Of a DNA stretch of 64,000 nucleotides, positions 21,320-32,013 are shown piece by piece (positions within the stretch are counted from its first letter, which is position 1; each line of letters begins with the position of its first letter). The position numbers and the translations under genes are program-made. The notes beneath the pieces are model-generated. The model was not told the DNA's origin, searched no databases, and saw only the letters and a program-made list of their open reading frames with translations. Source of the DNA: Phoronis australis (Eukaryota > Phoronida > Phoronidae); NCBI GenBank assembly GCA_002633005.1, contig NMRA01000087.1, positions 576,701 to 640,700 of the forward strand. Reading direction: 5' to 3'.

Positions 21320-23085
21320 TTTTAATATAGTACGATGTCATCAGTAACTTATAAGCGCAGTGAGTTGGGTGCGTTGTTGAATTATTGGTTAATTGGTTAA
21401 TTTTAAGCACATGTCACTTTAATCAACGAATATCTTACTCTTCATGAAGCGATGTTCCTTTGGTCGCACTCGTCTTGTTATTTGGTATTGTTTCAGTTTC
21501 ACGTAGTGCTTTTGTCTCGCTAACTACAATGTAGTAGAACCTCGCAAACGCTGAGATTTTCATCAAGCTCGACAAAACCCAGGATGCTGGTCGGTCCACC
21601 TTGACGAAATGCCACAACTTCTTACAACTTTCCGCACTCCATTCGGACGTGCCTGTTGCATCAGGCATCCTTTGGCACTTAGTGTGTCCCAAAACATTTC
21701 CCACGCAAAAATGGAGTAGATTTTGGAAGGTCTGAATGGACTAGTCAAGACTCTCAACAGGCATGTGCGCTTTATTCTACCCCCTTTTGCAAAAAAAATC
21801 CGTAGTCATGATTAATAATCCTTTACATCGATGGTTTACGCTTATCAGTCTCTGGTCCAAGCTCGCTCTTGATGACGGCCATGTATAACGCCAGCAACAT
21901 ATTCGAGTAAAATCTCGATATCTAGTGAAGACTCTAATTTTCGAGTTCAACTTGAGCTTTTTTCCAAATTTCTGGGGCCATCATATAACTTGGTTCCCAG
22001 GGCTCGGTCTGAGATCGGTTGATATCGTGTGACTGGCCCCAAGAAATTAAAGCCACGGAGTGTCGTCATTCTGGAGACAAGAGTCATCAAGTGAAAACTA
22101 GTATGAAACAGTTATCCGCGGCATAAGCCAATAGAATAAGACATTTATTTTGAGTTAGCACAAAAGTAGAATGGAACTGCCAAAAATAATTCCGAGTTCC
22201 GTTTTTTCGAGTAACCAGACCCTGGGCCCTCAGTGGAATATTATGCGTAAAATTTTATGACTGAGTAGTTAGTAAGTTGTTGCGTGTCGTCAGATACATT
22301 GATCAACAATGGCAATGTGGCACGCAATAAGTCAATGTGCTCTTGAAATTTTGATGAAATAAGCATCTATTTAGGCTCCCTGGTGTGTGCCACCCAGACA
22401 GCTAAGTCCGCAAGGCGGAGGGATATGAAATTGTTGACAACCCGGTTGCGTGGAAGTGGTGGTGACAGGGAGGAAGAACAGTATAGGCGGGGGAAAATTG
22501 GTCAAGACATATTAGCTTGTGCTTCCCCTGCCCGACAATGCTAATCTTCCAACGGGCCCGGCAACTGACCCACTTTACGTCAACTCATTGCCGTCGCGTT
22601 GCCAACTAACTAATGTATGAGCAATGGTTCTGTCTGCAGCAACACTGTGTTAACTCTTGGCGAACTAATTTCGGTGTTACCTTTTTAAATTTTTGACTTA
22701 CACGCACACACATTCACATGCTATTGAGGAACGATCTCTGAATAAATTTCAAACAAGGAATTCTGAATGATGCAGCAAATTTGAAAATTTTACGTACCTC
22801 GTTTATTGCGTTCTTGAATTCTTCTTTACCAAAAAGTTGACACCTATTGTGCAAAAGTCATTTTTACGAACTTCTTAATTAAATGTTTTTTCTTCATTAA
22901 CCCTTCGCTGGTTATTGTTATTTTTACTTCGAAGTAGAACATTAGTACTGCATTGCAGGAAGTTGTGGTTTTGTCGTATGACTGGGACGAGATACGCAGT
23001 TGCCAACAGTTTGTGAGTCAATCTTGTTGTTAACAATTAGCAAATTTTAAAACCAAATAATCTGTACCGACAACAATTCAAGGAT
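21320..23085. other. No recognised feature (3' flank of the 23-kb VWC-like gene)
   Basis: No match to the other repeats of the window, no domain in the short ORFs (largest 89 codons, minus strand at 21435-21704) and no clear polyadenylation signal. Confidence 0.35.
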
Positions 23086-23772
23086 TTAAAGAGTTGTTGT
23101 TGCTGGTGTTGGCCCTCGACGCGATGTGGTTGATGTCGGTATTTTCATTGCTGTTGTCGTCCGCGCCATCGAAGTTTTTGGTGGCCCTAGTGTTGTACTT
23201 GTAGATGGTGTTGGCAATGGGTATTGTGTGCATGTTTTAAACATAAGACTGCCACGTTCGCACTGGTACCTACACCAGTAAATCGCTGTCGTCCCTCGGG
23301 ACTTTTCAACTACAGATTCACCTTGTCGAAGCAGTCGTCCACCGTGCTGACAGTAAAGCGGCCGCTGAGTGCTTGTGGTAGGAGTAAGTGTTGTTCTTGG
23401 AAGTGTTGAACACGGTAAGCGCACAGTATGTACACCGCCACAAACCTTGGCCTCACAGGCACTGTTGGAAACGATTTCGCCACGGTGATAAAGCTTCCTG
23501 TTGTAATAACATGAATCTTCGGTCAGTTGATTTCTCTTTCTTGTTGGTCGAGCTTTCGATGTACGGACGCAGTTTTCGTAATCAAACACAACGTATCCTC
23601 TCAAGCTACACAGTATCGGACACTGAGCCCCCACTATTGTAGATCCTAACTCGTAGATTTTGTTATTATATAAGCATCCAGTAGACGTTTTCGAATCGGT
23701 CAGTGCGGCACTGCTCAACGTTTGGCTCATGAATATGTCTCCAACGAGCATGAGAAATGTCAAGAAACGCAT
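23086..23772 (-). CDS. Secreted protein with three four-cysteine VWC-like modules (divergent paralog)
   Basis: A 228-residue intronless ORF with a signal peptide (MRFLTFLMLVGDIFMSQTL, cleavage probably near the ALT). Module 1 is GCLYNNKIYELGSTI through YENC, module 2 SCYYNRKLYHRGEIV through LPC, and module 3 YCQHGGRLLRQGESV through KTC. Spacing C...C-x3-C...C matches the 29-kb protein in modules 1-3. The tail of about 40 residues is almost entirely Thr/Ser/Pro with basic residues (TPSTSTTLGPPKTSMART onward) and is longer than in the other copy. Nucleotide similarity to the other copies is low, so this is an older duplicate. A GATAAAAG element on the minus strand about 45 bp before the ATG may serve as TATA box. 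Confidence 0.65.
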   Translation of the reverse strand: MRFLTFLMLVGDIFMSQTLSSAALTDSKTSTGCLYNNKIYELGSTIVGAQCPILCSLRGYVVFDYENCVRTSKARPTRKRNQLTEDSCYYNRKLYHRGEIVSNSACEAKVCGGVHTVRLPCSTLPRTTLTPTTSTQRPLYCQHGGRLLRQGESVVEKSRGTTAIYWCRYQCERGSLMFKTCTQYPLPTPSTSTTLGPPKTSMARTTTAMKIPTSTTSRRGPTPATTTL

Positions 23773-23819
23773 CTTGCTGGTTTCACAAGCGACGTTATCA
23801 AGTCTACATTAGAATCTTT

Positions 23820-24015
23820 TATCAGGCACTGTGTTGAACAAAGATTATTTAACAGTTATTCGTCACTTTTTATCTCATAATTTTAGAGGAACTATGGGTA
23901 AAATACGACAGTATAAAAGACTTAGTTCATTTTACAGAAGTTCCCCAGTTGTTCACTGCATTTGGTAAATTTGTGTGAATACTTATTCTCCTTTCTTGTG
24001 ATAGGTCAAGTCTGG
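23820..24015. repeat. Repeat E, 3' fragment upstream of the 23-kb gene
   Basis: Matches 12730-12955 (TGTTGAACAAAG, TTTTTATCTCATAATTT, TGTGTGAATACTTATTCTCC). It begins about 50 bp upstream of the VWC-like ORF, so the promoter of that gene may lie partly in repeat sequence. Confidence 0.6.
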
Positions 24016-24019
24016 GACT

Positions 24020-25880
24020 GTTTCATAAAGCTTGCCACTGGTGTCCCAAATCCTTCCACTTTTGTCACGTGTAAATGCTTATCTACAGCCAGGAAACGAG
24101 TCTAGGTTAGATCTGCTCGTCACCTCGTGGTGAAACTTATGCAGAGCTAACGACCATTAGGGTGCATGCAAAGTCTGGGTGTCAACAAACATTCACCTTG
24201 CCCGTTGCAGTTGTTTAATTAAAAACAAACAAATAAACGTCTCTCTCTTTCATAATTTTTTGTTTTGTGACAAATAAAATTCGTGACACGCGCAGGCGCC
24301 ATTTCCTGAAACTTTACGACATCTCTCGGATGATGATGACAGCTTTGCAACAGCAAAATTTGTTCTGAATTTCAGTTTGCTTGTATTAAAACACTAAAAA
24401 CTTGTAACGAAATGAAACCAGTTTCGACAATTTGTTTTGACATGTACGCAACCTCGAGGAATAGAAGGACTGTATAATGAAGAAACGGGCAAAAAAGTTG
24501 GCCAATATAGCTGATACAATATTTCATGGCGCCGAACGCCGGCGCAAAAGAGCGCACCACAATTTTAGCAGTAGAATAAGGGCTGAACGCCATTTTTTCA
24601 ACACTGGTAAATGATTTTGCTTATTCAAGGAAGATCGTGGTTTTTAATGACACCATAGATTACAACTCCGACATTTTCTTGCAAAATATCCCAGAGGAGG
24701 CGCCACCTTCTAAACATAGCAAACTCAGCTTCCGTTTAGTGTGTTGTGACGGGAAATTCATTCATCTATTTTACTGTCTTGTAAAACGAAAATAATTTAG
24801 TCACTGAAACGCTGTTCTAGGTCTTTCAGAAATTTTGAGCGGCATTGACGTGCATTCGAGCTTATTATGAAATGTCCTGGTGGAGTATATAAACTGCTGT
24901 TGAAGTGCAAGATTGGTTTTTGTGTTGACCTGGGCTGAGTTGCATGAAGCTTCAAAAGTTATCCGCTGGATGACGTCAGGAGCATTGTTCAACAATAACA
25001 ACGTGACGCGTGATAATGCAACGTCATTGTTGCTAGACGTCTTATAACTTTTATGCGACTGGGCCCTGGTGGTTATTTATGAAGTATTAATATGAGTTTT
25101 ATTTAAGAAGTTATCGTTTTTCGAGCATTCGATTTTTTTAATCACGGATGTGAGTTGAGCAAAATCACCGGTCCAATTCCCGACGAAATGACCATGATTA
25201 GCAGACGACGTATGTGCCGGAAGTAAAGCGTGCTATGTCTGCCAGGTAACGTTAGTGAATAATAAGGTCACGGCTTATGAGTAAGGTTAAAGATTTCGTC
25301 CATTGAAAATATACGGAGTTGGCGGTCCCTACACTATAGTCTATGATGACACGTAATTTTTTTCGTCAGACTTTATTTGGTCAGTTTTTATCAACATTTG
25401 CGCTGTATATTTAGTATACAGGTTTGCACTGAGGCTAGTTATGAACATACCTTACTCAAGAACCAGTTATCCTGAGCTAGTCAGGTTAATCCTGAGGGTG
25501 TTCTTTGATTTGACTAAAACGTCAAATTGGAAAAAATGAGCTTTATTTTGTTCTTAAGCTAACGCAGTGGATAAAATTATAACTATTTAGCTCAAAAATA
25601 TTCAACGTGGTTGATATTTGGTTAGATTTGTTAATTTTAAATGTTGACCTTTCAACTGTTTATATGTCATCATAATTGAGTTGTGGGGCCGTCATGTAGC
25701 AATCCCAGCGGTAATTTTCAGTCTCCGGCGGTCCTGTTTTGTGGTGAATCGGTCATATTTTTACGTGCGTCTTTCCCATTTTCTTGTGCGGCGGTCCCAT
25801 TTGATCTCCGTAGGTCCTGTTTTGTCAGTGGTGAGTCGGTCCGATTTGGAGGACCGACGGCCTTTGTTTTGCGTCAGGTG
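24020..25880. other. Intergenic; degenerate GGTCCTGTTTTG repeats at 25715-25860
   Basis: Mostly unique A/T-rich DNA. Near the right end CGGTCCTGTTTTGT..GTGAATCGGTC-like segments repeat imperfectly three times. The 159- and 90-codon ORFs there run straight into the MITE at 25888 and are not credible genes. Confidence 0.35.
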
Positions 25881-25887
25881 GCTGCAG

Positions 25888-26117
25888 AAGCGGATTTACG
25901 GGGGGGTTCAAACCCCCCTCGGGGCAGTATCAAAAACAAAAATAAAAATATAAAGATGTCGCCAGGAAAGCGAAATCAGCTACAAAAAAAACGAAAAAAT
26001 CATACACTGGAGGGGAGAAACCCTCTCTACCTTCTCAACGCTCGACCCTACGCGCCTCGATTCTCGCGAATCCTAACCCTCCCCCTCACTGCAAACGTAG
26101 ATCTGCCACTGAGCGGT
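25888..26117. mobile_element. hAT-like MITE, copy 2
   Basis: The left end (CAGAAGCGGATTTACGGGGG, then a TTCAAACCCCCC hairpin) and right end (GTAGATCTGCCACTG, the complement of a CAGTGGCAGATC terminus) give inverted ends. The interior shares GATGTCGCCAGGAAAGCG with 15731-15870 and GAATCCTAACCC...CCCCC with 660-700. An 8-bp target duplication is not visible. Confidence 0.5.
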
Positions 26118-26365
26118 CATGTTGTTTCTTACCCGTGCTTCAGTAGAATCATATTTGTGTGATTAATGCTTTGGATTTCTCTCTAAATGTTTTGGATTTT
26201 ATGAGGTTGTACCAACATGCGACATCTGTGATGCTAAGTTCAACATGAAAGAATTTTATATTTAAAATGTAAGATTTTTCTTCTCGTGAAATTTAGTGTG
26301 ATAATTTAGTTTTGTATTTCTACTCGTGTTAATAAAAAATATAAAAAACCCATTGTTGACTTTAT

Positions 26366-26500
26366 CGTCGGAGACAGTGTGACCTAGTCGGATAAGTGTC
26401 CGCTTCTTGTACTGAAAAGTGTGCGTTGTCCCTCTGGAGCCCAGTGTTAGACCTTGAGCCAGGTCTCTCGCTCCTCAGCTCGGTTTTAACTATATATCTG
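26366..26500 (+). mobile_element. tRNA-like SINE B, copy 2
   Basis: Matches 13487-13620: GTGTGACCTAGTCGGATAAG, CTTCTTGTACT and CTCAGCTCGGTTTTAACTAT. The box B region is eroded. The shared upstream sequence (13110-13486 and 26130-26365) shows that both copies sit in the same larger dispersed repeat. Confidence 0.5.
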
Positions 26501-26504
26501 TAAA

Positions 26505-26880
26505 GCATAAAAATGGGAATTTTTCTAAACATCCTCGGAACCACACACCCCACGACCCCCTCGACCCACGACCTAAAACGCCCCTCGACCCAGTCTACAC
26601 AAGCTCTACTCGATCTGAACATAGAACAAGCGCTGACTTGCAAGACCAGTGAGTTAGGCCGTGAGCTCCGCTGCCACTTTCTGTTTTTCATCACCGGACT
26701 TGAGACAGAGCAGACTCGTGTGTAGGTATGTTTTATGGGAAAGTCACTAAGTTATGTAATAAGATTATGAACTATGAAAAAAGCGCAAAAATACCCTCGT
26801 GGGTCGAGGGGATCGTGGGTAGAGGGGTGTGGCAGTCGAGGGGATTTTAGAACAATTCTAAAAATGGTTCGAGGTGATAA
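26505..26880. mobile_element. Foldback element with long G/C-rich inverted arms
   Basis: The left arm (CACACCCCACGACCCCCTCG at 26542, then ACCCACGA) is the inverse of the right arm around 26796-26840 (CCTCGTGGGTCGAGGGGATC, GTGGGTAGAGGGGTGTG). The outer parts also pair (AAAAATGGGAATTTTTCTAA against TTCTAAAAATGG). About 190 bp of unrelated sequence separates the arms. It is probably a MITE; target duplication not identified. Confidence 0.5.
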
Positions 26881-27489
26881 GTGCTCTGGGCTCACCTGAG
26901 CGGGCTGCTCATGTCTGGTACTACGTGTACCAGACCACCTGCAATTACTTTTTATCTGACAGTGTGCCGTCAGAAAAGCAAACAGGGTGTGAAAAATAAC
27001 ATGCTTCTTCGATTACGATGCCATATGTGTTCTCATTTTGAAAGATTTTTGAGCACATGTGCTAATCAACTAATGTATTTTCTGGCTCCTCTTCATTGTA
27101 AAGTTACTCTTTCTATGTATTTCTATTGTATTTTTTCTTGCGAAAATAAACGTGTCGATATAGTGACCAGAATCTAAAATGTGTTTAGATCATATCTTAA
27201 AGGGTACTTAAGGTTATGCAGGACCCTATCGTCATTTAGCCAAATATCTACATAACTATAGAATTTTAACTCAGCAAAAGAATATACGTTTTCTGGATGT
27301 AGAATTTCCTTAGAATTTGTTTTTGACTTGATACTAATAAAAGTTATCATAAAATAAATGTGCACCCATAGCAAAGCATGATCAATGACATTACCAAATT
27401 TTGTATTATATAAATGCTCATGATAAAATCTTAAAAATATTATACAGTTTTCTGAATTATCGTTTCTTTGATTAATTCAAGCTTTAATA
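26881..27489. other. No recognised feature
   Basis: A/T-rich DNA with one short hairpin (GTCTGGTAC ... GTACCAGAC at 26912-26934). The 98-codon ORF has no domain. Confidence 0.35.
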
Positions 27490-28745
27490 TTTGTCATAAA
27501 ATCAATTTTTGATAGCCCCTCCTGCAAAAGTGGAACAAAAAAACAATACCTAACACCGTTTTGGAGAATAGTTTATAAAGCATAGTATCTCAAACCTTCG
27601 TGTCAATCCAATCCGCCATTCATAAGATACAATGCTACGAATTCGGCCAAAATTGTATATTTCTAGAGCCTGTACAACCTTACGTGTAACTCTAGCTAGC
27701 TTAGTGACTCCACGACAGGTGAGGAAACCTGCGTAATTATTGGCGTGTCCTTTTAAATGTTTAGACAGTATGAAAAAAGGCCGCTTGATGCTTGAACAAT
27801 ACACTGCAATGTTCTTATACTTATCGTAACTCCTTTGCCAGCACTCAAGCAACGAACAATGTCGTTTTGGCTCAGCTTTTACCTAAAACAAAGGTGTATG
27901 CGTTCAGATAAAGCCATCGTGTTCAGATGTCCGAATGTAGCCAACCATAAGTTGTTGCAATTTTGTACCTCGTATGTGGTACTTGCCATATCCTACGTAC
28001 GACCATAGACTATAGTACATAATCTGTGGTACGACTTACTATCTTATTTTTATAACTATCTTTTACGCACGACTTGCTATCTCCCACGTAAAACTTTTAT
28101 TTTTCTCTGGCGGGAATACACCGTAGAAACAAGTTTGGGGTCATTGAAAAAATGCATTACTTCTATTCCAGTCATGTGGAATTTTTGGAAAAACAGTTCC
28201 TAAAAGTGTTACACCGCCGCGTCAATTTTCAAAAACGGGCAAAGATCAGGACCAACTTTGATCTTTCCGGCTTGATGTTGAAACAAAGCAGTTTATGTAA
28301 CGTTTGTCAACTTTCAAAAATTTGGAACTAGTTCGAACAAACTTTATGGAATTTGTTAAATCGTCATGTGAATTAATAGGCGGTAGAGGCTAAAACCACA
28401 AATATGAAGTATTTTACTTAAAAGTAGCAACAACAAGTAACGGGGCAGATTTCTGTGAAATCCAGCAAACAGGTTTCGTATCCTTTTAAGAAACACTTGA
28501 TTATCTTTGCGCATGACATCTTAGTTAAAGTGCACGTGCTTATCAGTTGAAACTGGTTCACGACCAACGTTTACTGAAGTTCATGCGTTCCGGAGACGCA
28601 ATAATAAGATGTTTTTGATTTAAACTGCACCTGTTTCTTCTGCGCAGTCATAGTTCTGTCATGCAACTGAAGACCTACATTTTCTGTTCGAAAAAAGAAA
28701 AGTATCGTTGAAATTATGCAATATCTCTTCTTCTTCTCCGCCTCT
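27490..28745. repeat. Duplicated block matching 13640-15725 (uninterrupted)
   Basis: Continuous homolog of the 13.6-15.7 kb block and directly adjacent to the flank of the intact VWC-like gene. In the other copies this block and the gene flank are separated by about 9 kb, so the joined arrangement at 27.5-30.0 kb may be ancestral. No coding potential seen. Confidence 0.6.
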
Positions 28746-28749
28746 AAAC

Positions 28750-29276
28750 TCCTTCTTCTAATCCCGCTCTCTCGTCCACTTTAGATCAGTAGCAAAATAA
28801 ACGAATATCGAATCTCAAGTGTTACATTACAACGACTTAATTAACGTTTAATTAAAACGTTTCATTCAACCGACGTCAAATGATATCGATAAGGCAGTCA
28901 TAACACGACACAAATGTGTATTTGGCGAGGCAATTCATTCGTATACAATTTACCAAGAAACTTTAATGTCGACGATACAGTGAACAAGCCTACTTGATTA
29001 AGTTTTTGTTTTCGTAAAATTGACTACAGGAGTCCCATAACACATTTCGAGTTCATTCTATACTGAGGAGTATAATCTTCGTGTTGGAACCATTGTGAAG
29101 TACGATGTTTATGCATCAACTTCTCAGTTACCGCCGTGGGTCCTGGCTAACGTTATTTTAAAGTTAGGCTACACTCTCAAGAATTGATAAAAGGTCTTTT
29201 GGGTTGCATTACACACTGTAAATTATTTTGAAGGAAGTTTCTTGAGCATGGCAGATTAAACAACATGGCACTTTGA
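28750..29276. repeat. 3' flank of the intact VWC-like gene, duplicated at 717-1203
   Basis: Collinear with 717-1203; includes ACACGACACAAATGTGTATT and GACTACAGGAGTCCCATAAC. It probably contains the 3' untranslated region. Confidence 0.6.
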
Positions 29277-29846
29277 CTACACTCCTGAAGGAGTTGAATG
29301 TCTCCAACAAGGAAGCATGTTCCGTCGGACTACCCCACGTGAACAGTACACCACTGCACATCCAGTCGACGGTATACGGTCACCATCAGAGTACCATCTG
29401 CCGTTGTATTGGCATGAGTAGCTTCGCGTTATACACATATATGGGGTAGTCGTTGAAGTTGGTGTTGGTGGTGCTGGTGTGACCGCACACGTTATTCCAG
29501 TATTCATAACTTTTCCATTAACGCACACTTTTCGTCGACATTCTTGGGCGTCCACGATGGCTCCATTAGAGTACCATTTTCGGTTGTAGAAACATCCTAA
29601 AGAGGTCGTTCTTATAGTTGTTGGAATCATTGTACTTTCCGTACAATCTACGCCATCCATTAAGACCCATTGGCTCTGTTCGTTACAATACTTCGGACAC
29701 CTAAGGTCGTCTGTTTCGAAGCCTACAGGATACAGTTTTCCGTAGTCGTAACATCCTTGGACATGTCGTGTTGATGGTGGCAAAGACTCAGTGTAGCAAA
29801 ATGACGCTACAAGACACAACGAAACTAACGCGCCGTAAAATTGCAT
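29277..29846 (-). CDS. Secreted protein with three four-cysteine VWC-like modules (intact copy)
   Basis: A 189-residue intronless ORF. The first about 19 residues (MQFYGALVSLCLVASFCYTE) form a signal peptide. Three modules follow, each with the pattern C, G-x-x-Y/W and G, then C-x3-C and a final C: roughly residues 31-67 (GCYDYGKLYPVGF...), 83-119 (GCFYNRKWYSNGA...) and 143-178 (SCQYNGRWYSDGD...). They resemble the first half of a von Willebrand factor C domain. Linkers are Thr/Pro-rich (STMIPTTIRTTS, TPAPPTPTSTTTP), suggesting O-glycosylation. Function is unknown; an extracellular matrix, mucus or ligand-binding role is inference. The disrupted copy at 1.2-4.1 kb lacks the equivalent stop and reads a few residues further. 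A TATA box and a perfect CRE lie just upstream. No family name can be given safely. Confidence 0.7.
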   Translation of the reverse strand: MQFYGALVSLCLVASFCYTESLPPSTRHVQGCYDYGKLYPVGFETDDLRCPKYCNEQSQWVLMDGVDCTESTMIPTTIRTTSLGCFYNRKWYSNGAIVDAQECRRKVCVNGKVMNTGITCAVTPAPPTPTSTTTPYMCITRSYSCQYNGRWYSDGDRIPSTGCAVVYCSRGVVRRNMLPCWRHSTPSGV

Positions 29847-29903
29847 GATTCTACTACAACTAGTAGTTCTATTGTTCTGGTCCGCCTAGTGTTTCATCAC
29901 CAC

Positions 29904-29912
29904 CTTTATATA
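29904..29912 (-). promoter_or_regulatory. TATA box of the intact VWC-like gene
   Basis: The minus strand reads TATATAAAG 58 bp before the ATG at 29846. The position fits initiation about 30 bp downstream and a short leader. The same element is kept before the pseudogene copy at 4165-4173. Confidence 0.6.
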
Positions 29913-29935
29913 CAAGATCCTGTCTGATTTCACAC

Positions 29936-29943
29936 TGACGTCA
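29936..29943 (-). promoter_or_regulatory. Perfect CRE (TGACGTCA) upstream of TATA box
   Basis: A consensus CREB/ATF site 24 bp upstream of the TATA box. In the pseudogene the aligned position (4197-4204) is TGAAGTCA, so the core is lost there while the surrounding sequence (CATCAA.GTTCCTGG) is conserved. Functional use is inference. Confidence 0.45.
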
Positions 29944-30095
29944 CATCAAGGTTCCTGGATGTGTGTGCGTGTGTCGAGATAAAATGAAGGAGTGTTTTTG
30001 TCATGCCATGAGCGGGCCAAAGGCATGCTTCCCAGCCAAAAGATAACAATCTGCTTTCTACTTTCATTACAGGTTGTAAAACAAATACAATACAT

Positions 30096-30335
30096 AGGTC
30101 TCTTTGTATGTGCGTGCGTGCGTGCGTGCGTGNNNNNNNNNNNNNNNNNNNNNNNGTGTGTGCGCGCGTGCGTGTGTGTGTGTGTCAAGTGTCTGTCTGT
30201 CTGTATGTCTGCGCGCCTATGTGTGCATGTGAGAGCTAGGGTCTGTGCGTGTGGTATGTATGTATGTATGTATGTATGTATGTATGTATGTATGTATCTA
30301 TGTATGTATGTATTATGTATGCATGTAATGTATCT
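30096..30335. repeat. Compound microsatellite with assembly gap
   Basis: GTGC/GTGT repeats run into a gap of N (30133-30155), then TG-rich sequence, (CTGT)n and (TATG)n at 30257-30310. The gap length is unlikely to be real. ORFs crossing it on both strands are artefacts of the 4-bp repeat. Confidence 0.9.
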
Positions 30336-30825
30336 ATGTACGTATAAAATTGACGATGCTGCTGTGGACGTCTGACAAGTACTCCGAAACAGCAAAGTGC
30401 ATTAGATGTTTTTAACCATCTGAAATAACCCCGGCTCTAAAAAAGTGGTGTTTCGGTGAGCTTCTACACGGGTTAATGAAATTTGGTCAGTTCTGTATTA
30501 TTTTCCTCGAGAGTTCACTCACAAAAAAACTCGGATACCCGTGTTCCAACAAGGGATGTGAAACAGCTCCAAAGGGAGTGTATCAGGAACCTTTGAACTG
30601 CATCCGTTCAGACAGAACCTTCCGAACTTGTTCCTTATAACGAAAAATGTTAGCACAATTGTCATTAATAGAGTGAGATCTTGACCTTCGTTAGGCTTCA
30701 TTTTTACTTTTCAAGATAAACAAAGCTGTACTGAGGTTTCAGAGACTATTACTCGTCTGCTCAAGGTGATGTCATTTCTCCCCATATTTCAAGCATCTCT
30801 CTATATTTGGCAGCCCGCAATAGGA

Positions 30826-31010
30826 ATGTATGTATGTATGTGTGTGTATGTATGTCTGTATGTAAGTATGTATGTATGTATGTATGTACGTGTGTATGCA
30901 CATATTTATGTATGTATGTACGCATGCATGTATGTAATTATTTATGTTTGTACGTAAGTAAGTATGAATGTTTTATGTATATACGTGTGTATGCACGTAT
31001 TTATGTATTA
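30826..31010. repeat. (TATG)n microsatellite, interrupted
   Basis: Imperfect TATG/TACG tetranucleotide array. It generates spurious MYVC-type reading frames. Confidence 0.9.
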
Positions 31011-31517
31011 TGTGTGGATGCAAGTACGTCGGTTATCTGTGCATCTTCAAAATGGCGCCATCCAAGAACATTTTCTGCAATATCATGATCGTAAAATCAA
31101 GAAATTGTTGAAAACACGTCAATTCGATTCGTAGAGCACGATGTGCTGCGACAGAAAGTACTGGAGTCCCTTTTGATTGCATTCGAGAAGCCTATTTCAA
31201 ATGATCAGCAACCAGTAACGCTACACTTGTTTGCTTGACTTTCCTGTTGCCCCTTTATTTGTCATTCTTTGCAGTATTTCACACCTGCCCTGTCCTATTG
31301 AGTATGTTACTTGCTTTTGCTCTGTTGCGGTAGTACTGCGTCATTTTATTTCCACTTGAGAATAAAACAAGTATTTTTCGCAAAATCGTGTGTATTTTAA
31401 TCATGTCTGTTGGTCAGTTATTTTACCGATCTTCTGTTGAATACCGAACTTTGTTCCGATGATGCGGACGGAATAAATAAAGATAGCCAACAGCGACAAT
31501 TGTGTATTTAACCAATT

Positions 31518-31626
31518 TCGTATGTATGTATGTAGGTATGTATGTATGTATGTACGTGTGTATTTATGTATGCACATACGTATGGATGTATTTACGTAAT
31601 GTGTGTAAGTATGTACGTATGCATGA
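31518..31626. repeat. (TATG)n microsatellite, interrupted
   Basis: Third tetranucleotide array within 1.4 kb, same unit as at 30257 and 30826. Confidence 0.9.
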
Positions 31627-32013
31627 TATATGGAGAATCCTACACTCGTCTCAGGTTTATGACACGGGCAAAACCTCTTGGAAATTTCGTCAAAATCCCG
31701 AGGCTTTATTTTAAACTTAACCATTGTAAGTTGCATTCATATTTCGTAACAATATTCAAGTTAGAATCTAATAAATGGTCTTTGAAGTTGAAGTTGTAGT
31801 ATTAAAACTTAACAAATGTTTATAAATAGGTCAGCAGGGCTTCCCCCTTCCTGGTTCTCTACGTGCCTAGTCAGCACGTGCTGGCTCCTTGCCACATAGC
31901 GGCACGAAGGGAACCAGCGAGGGCTTCCCCACGTGTGAGTACATAATTGACCTAAACACATCACAGCTATACAGTCTCACTGCGTTTCTTGAGTTGGGGC
32001 TGGTCTCCGTTCA

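Noticed and set aside
25683-26162. 159-codon ORF
   Set aside because: Crosses into a hAT-like MITE and degenerate repeats; no protein similarity recognisable.
29946-30395. Long ORFs on both strands across the N gap
   Set aside because: Translations are HTHT/YIHTY and VCVC/MYVC repeats from microsatellites and include unknown bases.
30766-31088. MYVCMYV-type ORFs
   Set aside because: Product of a (TATG)n array, which stays open in several frames.
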